Positions 55,890 through 64,000 of a DNA stretch of 64,000 bases are shown in pieces (position 1 is the stretch's first letter; every line of letters begins with the position of its first letter). The DNA comes from Paralithodes platypus (Eukaryota > Arthropoda > Malacostraca > Decapoda > Lithodidae): contig CM064538.1 in assembly GCA_032716605.1 (NCBI GenBank), positions 19,934,082 through 19,998,081 on the forward strand. The letters run 5' to 3'. The notes under the pieces are model-generated. The model was not told where the DNA came from, searched no databases, and saw only the letters and a list, made by a program, of their open reading frames with translations. The position numbers were made by a program, and so were the translations under genes.

Positions 55890-55932
<43 letters not shown>
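55855..55932 (+). mobile_element. RTE 3' terminus only, with (GATA)n tail
   Basis: 'ggcgtccggcaatagatg' is the last 18 or so bp of the RTE family (ggcgtcaggcaatagatag) followed by about 11 GATA units: an extremely 5'-truncated insertion or a tail remnant. Confidence 0.55.
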
Positions 55933-56194
55933 TTATGTTTGACTGACTTATATATATATGGAGATTAACTCTACTTTGTTTTAATTTCAATTGTTGTTTT
56001 TACTTTGGTTTTACTTTGATTTCTTAGTATTTGTTTATGATTTTGTATCCACGATGTTGTTGTTGTTCTTCTTCTTATTCTGTATTATGTTTTGTATGGA
56101 GTCACACTAATGGCTGGATTTACGATACGGGGATACTGTCTCACTTTTAGCGGGGGGTTCGTTCGTACTTTATCGGGGATGTATTTTGGACTTT

Positions 56195-56553
56195 TTTTTG
56201 GGCAATTTGTTTTGTCTATTAATTTATATATTCAGTTTGTTTTGTTTCCTCGCTAGACCTTAATCAAGTTTTAAAAATCACCCCCTAGACCCCCATTCAA
56301 GATAAATTTATACATTTCTCGGTAGAAAAATATCCCGGCCGAAGGCCGATTCCTCTTAAAATTACAGGCTCGCTATCGCTCGCCAGGAAAACTCGACACC
56401 TAAATGGCACGACATTTTTTAAATTGGCAACAGAATGGGGCGTAAGGTGTTAAAATCGCCAAACTAATGGGCCGAATGTCGAATAATCTAAAAACAAATG
56501 GAACTTAACACGAGGGAGAAAGGGGACCAGAAAAACGACCCATCTCCCCTTAA
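56195..56553 (-). mobile_element. MITE-1 (subtype A), inverted copy
   Basis: Reverse orientation: ctcggtagaaaaatatcccg, gccgaaggccg, ggctcgctatcgctcgccag, then tcgacacctaaatgg and a right end cccatctccccTTAA at 56550-56553. The left end is not clear; the shared part starts near 'ttttttgggcaattt'. Confidence 0.75.
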
Positions 56554-56637
56554 GGCTTTGGGGGGTGACTGTGTGTGTGTGGGGGCGGGGAAGAGTGTCT
56601 GGGCAGCGGAAAACAAAGATAAATTGGCAACACTGAT

Positions 56638-57003
56638 TTAAGGGGGGTGACGTGCTTGTTTTTCTCTTCTTTTCTCTCTTTCTCAGGCTTCTATCCATTC
56701 GCCCCATTCAACCTACTGCTTTGAAACGTTTATCCCCATCCAGGTGTCGATTTCTTCCTGGCGACCGATAGTGAGCCAGCATTGTATGGAAAAATCCGGC
56801 TTCGCCGGTCACATTTTTATATAGAAAAATGTACAAGTTTAGCCTGCTGTCAATTTTTTGTTTTAAATATTCTGGCTCGCTACCACTTGCCAGGAAAAAA
56901 TCGACACCTGAATGTGGATAAACGTCTTAAAACAGACTGAATGTGGCCGAATGGATACAAGCCAGAGAGGGAGGGAGAGAGAGAAAAAATAAAACCACCT
57001 TAA
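56638..57003. mobile_element. MITE-1 (subtype B), complete palindromic copy
   Basis: 366 bp, TTAA at 56638-56641 and 57000-57003. The left arm ggggggtgacgtgc ... gtatgg and the right arm mirror each other; core ccggcttcgccgg then atagaaaaatgtacaagttt. Non-coding. Confidence 0.85.
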
Positions 57004-57267
57004 GGATTTGGAGGGTGTGACTGTGAGTGTGAGTGTGTGTGTGTGTGGGGGGGTGGGGGTCTGGAAGGGCGAAAGGACCGATGAGACGCCTGTGCCAATA
57101 ATAAGGGGGGGGGGGGGAGGTGAAGGGGGGGAGCCTCCTCCAGTCCTGTTTGTTGAAGGGGGGAGGGAGGGAGAGAGAGAGAGTGAGTGAGAGTGAGATG
57201 GATAAATAGACCCCCCCAAAAAAAAAGAAAAAAAAAATATATATATACCGGTATATATATTATAATA

Positions 57268-57336
57268 ATGTCACCACAATGTTGCATCTCTCTTGGTATT
57301 CTACTGCTATTGCAATAATCATTGTTTCTCAGAGCT
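57268..57336 (+). pseudogene. LINE-C fragment (69 bp)
   Basis: 'caatgttgcatctctctt', 'ctattgcaataatcattgtt' and 'ctcagagct' match 55027-55088 of the LINE-C copy. No function. Confidence 0.6.
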
Positions 57337-57429
57337 CAAGCTTAAAAACTATATCTAACAATAGAAATAAGAAGAACATAAATAAAGCCCTCTTGTTCAA
57401 AAAGGTGAATCTTACTAAAGCCCTGGGAG

Positions 57430-59207
57430 TGATGGTGGTGGTGTTGGTGGTGGTGGTGGTGATGGTAGTGGTAATGATTGTAGCAGTGGTGGTGGTGGTG
57501 GTGGTGGTGGTAATGGTAGTGGTAATGATTGTAGCAGTGGTGGTGGTGGTGGTAGTAGTGGTGGTGGTGGTGGTGGTGATGGTAGTGGTAATGATTATAG
57601 TAGTAGTGGTGGTGGTGGTGGTGATGGTAGTGATAATGATTGTAGTAGTGGTGGTGGTGGTGGTAGTGGTAATGATTATAGTAGTGGTGGTGGTGGTGGT
57701 GGTAATAGTAGTGATAATGATTGTAGTAGTAGTGGTGGTGGTGGTGGTAATAGTAGTGATAATGATTGTAGTAGTGGTGGTGGTGGTGGTGGTGGTAATA
57801 GTAGTGATAATGATTGTAGTAGTGGTGGTGGTGGTGTGGTAATGGTAGTGATAATGATTGTAGTAGTGGTGGTGGTGGTGGTGGTGATGGTAGTGATAAT
57901 GATTGTAGTAGTGGTGGTGGTGGTAGTGGTAATGATTATAGTGGTGGTGGTGGTGGTGGTGGTGATGGTAGTGGTAATGATTATAGTAGTAGTGGTGGTG
58001 GTGGTGGTAATGATAGTGATAATGATTGTAGTAGTGGTGGTGGTGGTGGTGGTAATGGTAGTGATAATGATTGTAGTAGTGGTGGTGGTGGTGGTGGTAG
58101 TGATAATGATTGTAGTAGTGGTGGTGGTGGTGGTGGTGGTGATGGTAGTGATAATGATTGTAGTAGTGGTGGTGGTGGTGGTGGTGGTAATGGTAGTGAT
58201 AATGATTGTAGTAGTGGTGGTGGTGGTAGTGGTGGTAATAGTAGTGATAATGATTGTAGTAGTGGTGGTGGTGGTAATAGTAGTGATAATGATTGTAGTA
58301 GTGGTGGTGGTGGTGTGTAATAGTAGTGATATTAGTGTAGTAGTGGTGGTGGTGGTGGTGGTGGTAATAGTAGTGATAATGATTGTAGTAGTGGTGGTGG
58401 TGGTGGTGATGGTAATAGTAGTGATAATGATTGTAGTAGTAGTGGTGGTGGTGGTGGTGGTGGTAGTGGTAATGATTGTAGTAGTGGTGGTGGTGGTGGT
58501 GATGGTAGTGATAATGATTGTAGTAGTGGTGGTGGTGGTGGTGGTGGTAGTGGTAATGATTATAGTAGTAGTGGTGGTGGTGGTGGTGATGGTAGTGATA
58601 ATGATTGTAGTAGTGGTGGTGGTGGTAATGATAGTGATAATGATTGTAGTAGTGGTGGTGGTGGTGGTGGTAATGATAGTGATAATGATTGTAGTAGTGG
58701 TGGTGGTGGTGGTGGTGGTAATAGTAGTGATAATGATTGTAGTAGTGGTGGTGGTGGTGGTGGTGGTAATAGTAGTGATAATGATTGTAGTAGTGGTGGT
58801 GGTGGTGGTGGTAATAGTAGTGATAATGATTGTAGTAGTGGTGGTGGTGGTGGTGGTGGTAATAGTAGTGATAAATATTGTAGTAGTGGTGGTGGTGGTG
58901 GTGGTGGTAATAGTAGTGATAATGATTGTAGTAGTGGTGGTGGTGGTGGTGGTGGTAATAGTAGTGATAATGATTGTAGTAGTGGTGGTGGTGGTGGTGG
59001 TGGTGGTGATGGTAGTGATAATGATTGTAGTAGTGGTGGTGGTGGTGGTGGTGGTGGTGGTAATGGTAGTGATAATGATTGTAGTAGTGGTGGTGGTGGT
59101 GGTGGTGGTAATAGTAGTGATAATGATTGTAGTAGTGGTGGTGGTGGTGGTGGTGGTAATAGTAGTGATAATGATTGTAGTAGTGGTGGTGGTGGTGGTG
59201 GTGGTGG
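57430..59207 (+). repeat. Triplet-phased (GGT/AGT/GAT/AAT) array, part 1
   Basis: Built almost only of triplets ending in T: agtggtggtggtggtaatag, tagtgataatgattgtagt, with a varying number of GGT triplets per unit (unit about 42-54 bp). Because the 3-bp phase is rarely broken and no triplet is a stop, very long frames stay open on both strands. Low complexity; no evidence of a protein. Confidence 0.95.
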
Positions 59208-59330
59208 TTGACTTGAATTGAATTGCCACTTTTTATTTAGCCAGTAGAACATACACATGATAATCATAATACAAAATTAACATTACATTGGCTGAGCCTT
59301 GTGAGAGGTATCTCTCTTAAAGGCAGATAT

Positions 59331-59782
59331 AGTAGTGATAATGATTGTAGTAGTAGTGGTGGTGGTGGTGGTAATAGTAGTGATAATGATTGTAGTAGTA
59401 GTGGTGGTGGTGGTGGTGGTAATAGTAGTGATAATGATTGTAGTAGTAGTGGTGGTGGTGGTGGTAATGGTAGTGATAATGATTGTAGTAGTGGTGGTGG
59501 TGGTGGTGGTAATAGTAGTGATAATGATTGTAGTAGTAGTGGTGGTGGTGGTGGTAATAGTAGTGATAATGATTGTAGTAGTAGTGGTGGTGGTGGTGGT
59601 GGTGGTAATGGTAGTGATAATGATTGTAGTAGTGGTGGTGGTGGTGGTGGTAATAGTAGTGATAATGATTGTAGTAGTGGTGGTGGTGGTGGTGGTGGTG
59701 GTAGTGATAATAATTGTAGTAGTGGTGGTGGTGGTGGTGGTGATGGTGGTAGTAATGGTAGTGATAATGATAGTAGTAGTGG
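59331..59782 (+). repeat. Triplet-phased array, part 2
   Basis: Same repeat as 57430-59207, separated from it by 123 bp of unique sequence. It ends where the hAT-like element begins (ggtggtggcggatctag). Confidence 0.95.
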
Positions 59783-59989
59783 TGGTGGTGGCGGATCTAG
59801 AAAATAATTTGTTTGGGGGCACTAGGCATGGGGTTATGCATAGCCCCTCTAAATGGGTGGGTGGGTGGCGAGCAAAGCGAGCCCCTACAGCTGGGGGGTT
59901 TGGGGGTGGGGGGGGGGGGGGGGGGCGCTGTAAGCCCCCCTCCCCCCAAGACATTTTTGGAAAATTGAGTACTTTTAGGGGCATTTTGA

Positions 59990-61510
59990 GGCCTATGGAG
60001 GGAGAGAAATCCTGTATTTTATAGTGGTTTTAATATGACCATAGTGCTTCCCAGTACTAGCCGTGGGGGAATAGTAGGCTACTAGGCTGGGTTGGGAAGA
60101 GGCCCCCAGGAGGGCCCCCAATCATGCATCCCCCTTAGGTGACAATTTTTACAATAAATTCACATAAATTCACACAGTACACTCCCATCACGACTCACGA
60201 GCACCAATGTCTGCCCATCCCAGCCTGTCTTCCAATATGTATGGACAATTGGAAATATATTTAATGACAGTGATTTATGGATGTGAAATGCATTCCATAG
60301 ACATCTTGAATTCGTTTACTAATATATTATAAAATATGCAACATTAAAAATTGGGTGTTTCATTATGTATATTTGCATACTTAACATATGGAAGAGTCTG
60401 AGAGCCTCTAGGACGGGAAGAAATTAGTGCTTGTGAGTGTACCTACACTTCTTGTAATTTGTATTTCCGTAAATTCAGTGGTTTGGTAAATAATGAATAA
60501 CTAAAAATTTGATTAGACATTAGCTGTATATTTTTTAAGTATTGTAATACATGTATTTAACACAATGTGTGCACTGTGCTACATCGAGACGGAGTGTCAC
60601 TGTTGTAGCAAAACTAAATCAGCTGCAACTCTAGGTGTAGCATAATGGAATGTTAAGTCATGTCTGAGTTTCTGACTAGAAAAAACGAATATAAAAATTA
60701 TTGTATAAGTTACAAAAATACATATGGCTAAACTATAAGCTTCAATGTTCAGTGGATAGAGCTTTAAGAGGGTAAATTAGCAGCCAGCTACATAATGTAT
60801 TTAATATAGTCTCATTATTTGTTCTGTATTACATGTTCACTATGAGTATGAATAAACATATGAATAAGTTAAGTATTTGTTGTACTTATTCATTGTGTGT
60901 GGTTGTGGTTGATTACCTTATATGATAAAATCTTTCCTACGTTTTTTCTTCTTTCTGCAGGAGCAGCTCCTGCTGCTCCTTGTGTTTCTCCTGGAGGAAC
61001 GCTTACTTCCAAACGTTTCATGGTTGCCCTGTGGTCAGATTAGAATAATTTAATGGAAGAATAGGAACATGATATTGAGCAAGTAAAAATATACCAGAAA
61101 AATCGCTGCCGAAACCGAGCGAATCGTTAATATTTACCCTTAAAACAAGCTTCAAAGCTATAAATTCTGAAATTTAGACAAAAAGGATTGACGAATATTC
61201 ATACGAATAATATCTCCAGGCGAATTGCACCGCAGAAATTCAGAACGAATCAAGGGTCCATATTCCATAATTAAGAATTAATTTTTCATTGAACAGATCA
61301 TCAGCATCAGTCCACTAGGCATTTTCAGTAGCCTACACGGTTACGAATAACGATTACCCTGTACAAGTCTGTAAACAACTTAATAACAAAATCACATTCA
61401 AATGGCATGTTGTATATATGCCTGGCGGCTGGCCCCTGCCTCAGGCCTATCCCAGGTATCCCTATATGAATAAAGTTTCTCTATGAAGGAATTCAATTAT
61501 GAAAAGGGTA
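59990..61510. other. Non-coding interior of the hAT-like element
   Basis: AT-rich sequence without recognised coding blocks. A possible splice-acceptor-like ctttctgcag precedes gagcagctcctgctgctcct at about 60960, but no exon can be supported. Confidence 0.4.
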
Positions 61511-61934
61511 TTAACCCTTTATTAGCGGCGCGCATCAAATGTCGAGTGAAAGAAATTTGGACTATGTGGCGACTCACACCATAAGCTAGTCGAGTAATCA
61601 GCACCGTAATGTTGTGAGAGAGAGGCAAAGAAGTGGCAAGTATGACTGCCAGACCACCGCGGTGAGACCTGACATGAATCCACCCTCTCAACCCTCTCCA
61701 CACCACATAGTGAAGCAATACATGGGGATCGTACCGAATTACATGGTTTTTGCACGTGTTGCGCGCGTTTCAGCAAACTAGCGGTCATACAGAGCGGTGT
61801 GGAGCATTGAACTCACTTAAGGGATTGGAAAGCTCTGGTCTTTTTCGGCCTGGGAATATTTAAACAGTGGTATTTAAACATGGACCAATGAGGGTATTTT
61901 GTTGGCCTTTACCGATGGCCGCTTTAGGTGTTAA
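61511..61934. mobile_element. MITE-3, second copy
   Basis: 424 bp with TTAA at 61511-61514 and 61931-61934. Left end TTAACCCTTTATTAGCGGC; right end, reverse-complemented, TTAACACCTAAAGCGGCC. Interior blocks are shared with 30905-31391. Non-coding. Confidence 0.8.
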
Positions 61935-62271
61935 TAGCAGTGACCAACACCAAATTCACTGACAGCCCGTAACTGTCCCATACACAGTCGCCATGTAGCG
62001 TTCAAGTGGCAACTGGCAACTGCAGTGAGTCAGTGTGAGTGAAGTCATTTAGGCCGGAAGTTAGGCATAGAGGGCAGAATGTAAACAAACTGACCGTTAT
62101 GTGTACGTCGTGTCCTAGACACGTGAGTTTTGCATTTTCAACTTATGGAGGTCCGCATTATCACATATTTGGCGTATTTTGGCCTATGTCTAAATATCAA
62201 TTTATGAAGAATTATTGAAGATTATTGTTTTTATTATTAATAGTTATTGTTATTATTTTATTATTAATATA

Positions 62272-62303
<32 letters not shown>

Positions 62304-62367
62304 TTAATATTATTTTTTTGGGGGGCACGTGCCCAGGTGCCCCCCCCCCCCCCTGGATCCGCCACTG
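61935..62367. other. Right interior of the hAT-like element
   Basis: Contains (ATT)n at 62272-62301, a GGGGGGCACGTGCCCAGGTG word and a C run just before the right terminus ggatccgccactg. No gene. Confidence 0.5.
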
Positions 62368-62528
62368 AGTGGTGGTGGTGGTAATGGTAGTGATAATGAT
62401 TGTAGTAGCAGTGGTGGTGGTGGTGGTGGTAATGGTAGTGATAATGATTGTAGTAGTGGTGGTAGTGGTGGTGGTGGTGGTGGTGGTGGTAATGGTAGTG
62501 ATAATGATTGTAGTAGTAGTGGTGGTGG
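62368..62528 (+). repeat. Triplet-phased array, part 3
   Basis: agtggtggtggtggtaatgg, tagtgataatgattgtagta: the same array as parts 1 and 2, resuming after the hAT-like element and ending at the CR1-B junction. Confidence 0.95.
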
Positions 62529-62588
62529 CCGATTCAGATTGATAATTCAGATGTTCTAAGCAATATCACCGTTACAGAGAGAGAAGTA

Positions 62589-63014
62589 TTGAATTGTTTA
62601 GATAAACTCAAGGTAAATAAAACGCCTGGACCTGATACAATCTCGCCTAGAGTTCTAAAGGAAGCTAAGGATGAGCTCTCCAAACCACTGACATTGCTAT
62701 TCAATGAATCCTTGCAGTCTGGAACTATGCCTGATCAGTGGAAGATAGCCAACGTAACACCGATATTCAAAAAAGGCAGCAAATCCCTACCCAGTAACTA
62801 TCGTCCAATTAGCTTAACCTCAGTTGTATGTAAAATGCTAGAAACGGTCATACGAGACAGACTCGTAAATCACTTAGAGGAAAATAAAATACTTAAAGAT
62901 ACTCAACACGGCTTTCGTAAAAAACGTTCCTGTTTAACAAACCTCTTAGACTTCTTCCACGATATCCTCAACCTCTACGATGAGAGTAAAGCCTGTAGAT
63001 ATTATATACCTTGA
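62589..63014 (+). pseudogene. CR1-B copy, RT N-terminal segment
   Basis: KLKVNKTPGPDTISPRVLKE, ANVTPIFKKGSKSLPSNYRP and QHGFRKKRSCLTNLLDFFHD, then frame loss at the extra base in 'aaagcctgtag'. Confidence 0.85.
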
Positions 63015-63177
63015 TTTTCAAAAGGCCTTTGACAAAGTTCCCCACAAACGTTTACTGCTAAAACTAAAAGCGCATGGAATACAAGACAGTGTGTTGAAAT
63101 GGATAGAAAATTGGCTCAGCGACAGAAAGCAAAGAGTAGCTCATAAACGGTTAAGGCATCTAAATGGACCAATGTAA
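62980..63177 (+). pseudogene. CR1-B copy, RT segment with first catalytic Asp
   Basis: DIIYLDFQKAFDKVPHKRLL, LKLKAHGIQDSVLKWIENWL and SDRKQRV, then a frameshift (agtagctcataaac). Confidence 0.8.
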
Positions 63178-63329
63178 GTAGCGGGCTACCCCAGGGATCG
63201 GTACTAGGACCAATTCTCTTTCTAATTTACATCAACGACATAAATGAGGGTCTCACCTGTACAATCTCAAAATTTGCTGACGATACAAAAATTGCAAATA
63301 GCGTACTCTCAAAAGAACAAGTTAACAAT

Positions 63330-63587
63330 ATGCAACACAATCTAGATAAATTGTCACATTGGGCCCAAATTTGGCAAATGAGTTTCAATGCGAATAAATG
63401 TAAAGTACTCCATATCGCGATACCTAAATGGAGGAAAGCAAACTATTCGATGAATGGCACTCAGCTTAAGAATGTAAACAGAGAAACCGATCTGGGAGTA
63501 ACAATATCGAGTAACCTAAAACCGAGTCAACAATGTTCAGAAGTTGTTAAGAAGGCAAACAAAATAATTGGCTTTATAGGCAGGTAA
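63330..63587 (+). pseudogene. CR1-B copy, post-active-site segment
   Basis: The FADDTKIAN active site lies in the same frame just upstream (63270-63300). This segment reads QMSFNANKCKVLHIA, then TDLGVTISSNLKPSQQCSEV, and ends at TAA in 'ggcaggtaatttg'. Confidence 0.8.
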
Positions 63588-63712
63588 TTTGAGCATAAAT
63601 CCAAGGACGTTATACTAACCCTCCTCTTCTGGAATACTGCGTTCAATCCTGGTGCCCTTATTACCAAAAAGATCTAAACAAGCTAGAACGAGTTCAACGT
63701 AGAGTTACCAAA

Positions 63713-63997
63713 ATGATACCTAGCCTAAAGAACAAACCATACGAAGAGCGTCTTAGAGAATTAAATCTATTTCCTTTAACCCAGCGCAGATTAAGAGGTG
63801 ACTTAATTCAAGTGTTCAAAATCATCAACGGCATCGACAATATGAACTGTAGTAAGTACTTCACTATCGACCAATCTAATTGCACGCGGGGAAACGGTTG
63901 CAAAATATTGGTAAATATTTTAACTCACACGAATCTAAGAATCTCCTCTTCAATCGAGTTGTCAACTTATGGAATGGGCTTCCCCGAGACGTTATAG
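63713..63997 (+). pseudogene. CR1-B copy, C-terminal segment at window edge
   Basis: MIPSLKNKPYEERLRELNLF, RRLRGDLIQVFKIINGIDNM, then a frameshift near 63906. The copy runs off the window. Confidence 0.8.
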
Positions 63998-64000
63998 CCT

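Larger units (their letters stand above)
59783..62366. mobile_element. hAT-like non-autonomous element inserted in the triplet array
   Basis: The right end reverse-complements to CAGTGGCGGATCCAGGGG; the left end reads GTGGCGGATCTAG where it emerges from GGT repeats. CAGTGGCGGATC is a common hAT-type terminus. The 8-bp duplication expected for hAT cannot be judged because both flanks are GGT/AGT repeats. Subterminal words ggcgagcaaagcgagcccc and a G19-type run (about 59907-59926) are near the left end. No transposase frame is found. A MITE-3 lies inside. Confidence 0.55.
62529..64000 (+). mobile_element. CR1-B LINE, 5'-truncated and decayed copy, cut by window end
   Basis: Starts 'gccgattcagattgataatt' and aligns with the longest copy from 50808 onward. 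It holds several frameshifts (an extra c at about 62993, an extra t near 63141, an insertion near 63433, a deletion around 63620, a loss near 63906). It joins GGT repeats on its 5' side and continues past 64000. Confidence 0.9.

Noticed and set aside
57676..59229. Very long open frames (about 517 residues Thr/Ile-rich on minus, about 461 residues Val/Ile-rich on plus).
   Set aside because: They are readings of a triplet-phased simple repeat that contains no stop in several frames on both strands. There is no domain, no codon signal and no start context.
1..64000. Host protein-coding genes.
   Set aside because: Every long frame was explained by a mobile element, a tandem repeat or an antisense shadow. 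No multi-exon pattern or recognisable host domain was seen, though short exons in the unassigned intervals cannot be excluded.

Overview
This 64-kb window reads as transposon- and satellite-filled intergenic DNA from an arthropod nuclear genome, most likely a decapod crustacean. The reasons are the very dense di-, tri- and tetranucleotide microsatellites, long homogeneous minisatellites, many CR1- and RTE-type LINEs, many TTAA-flanked miniature elements, and runs of the arthropod telomere pentamer TTAGG. I find no host protein-coding gene, no rRNA and no intact tRNA gene. Every recognisable reading frame belongs to a mobile element, and nearly all of them carry stops or frameshifts. The family names used below (MITE-1 to MITE-5, Sat57, Sat41, Sat36, CR1-A, CR1-B, LINE-C, LINE-D, Acx-1, Acx-2, FB-1) are working labels of mine.

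Layout. 1-3.9 kb: unassigned DNA with a MITE-1 end and MITE-4. 3.9-12 kb: a 57-bp satellite (Sat57) split by an RTE LINE (8-bp target duplication) and by an almost intact CR1 LINE whose ORF1 is an SGNH/GDSL-type esterase. 12-13.5 kb: MITE-1 and a 36-bp palindromic satellite (Sat36). 13.5-22.1 kb: a Ty3/Gypsy-like LTR retrotransposon with domain order gag-PR-INT-RT-RH (integrase before RT, as in Gmr1-type elements); its 5' LTR holds a truncated CR1-B, and its 3' LTR is cut to 23 bp where LINE-D begins. 26-29 kb: a tRNA-Val-like SINE, an RTE fragment and a 41-bp satellite (Sat41). 30-37.2 kb: three nested layers, LINE-C containing an RTE fragment (11-bp TSD) containing DNA transposon Acx-2 (about 320-bp TIRs, 3-bp TSD). 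37.6-44.5 kb: two abutting MITE-1 copies, the second interrupted by DNA transposon Acx-1 (5.6 kb, 3-bp TSD) and by MITE-2, whose right end has become a 40-bp minisatellite. 45-47 kb: more MITE-1 copies and a seven-copy tandem array of a tRNA-like unit. 47.2-52.6 kb: two CR1-B copies in a pyrimidine-rich tract. 53-57 kb: MITE-1 copies, one carrying a 1.24-kb foldback element (FB-1) with TTAGG-type runs and a LINE-C 3' end. 57.4-62.5 kb: a triplet-phased (GGT/AGT/GAT) array split by a hAT-like non-autonomous element. 62.5-64 kb: another CR1-B copy running off the window.

The most interesting content is the Acx pair. Both have TIRs beginning TAG, 3-bp AT-rich target duplications, N-terminal zinc-binding segments, a C-terminal cysteine-rich CXC module and, in between, a module carrying the ordered acidic motifs of FEN1/XPG 5' nucleases. 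Acx-1 also has a candidate DDE transposase core; Acx-2 appears to lack it. I recall the AcademX branch of Academ DNA transposons as coupling a transposase to an XPG-like nuclease, and this is the best fit, but it comes from motif reading alone. Structural claims (TIRs, TSDs, repeat periods, nesting) were read directly from the bases. Family assignments rest on recognised motifs, with no database search.
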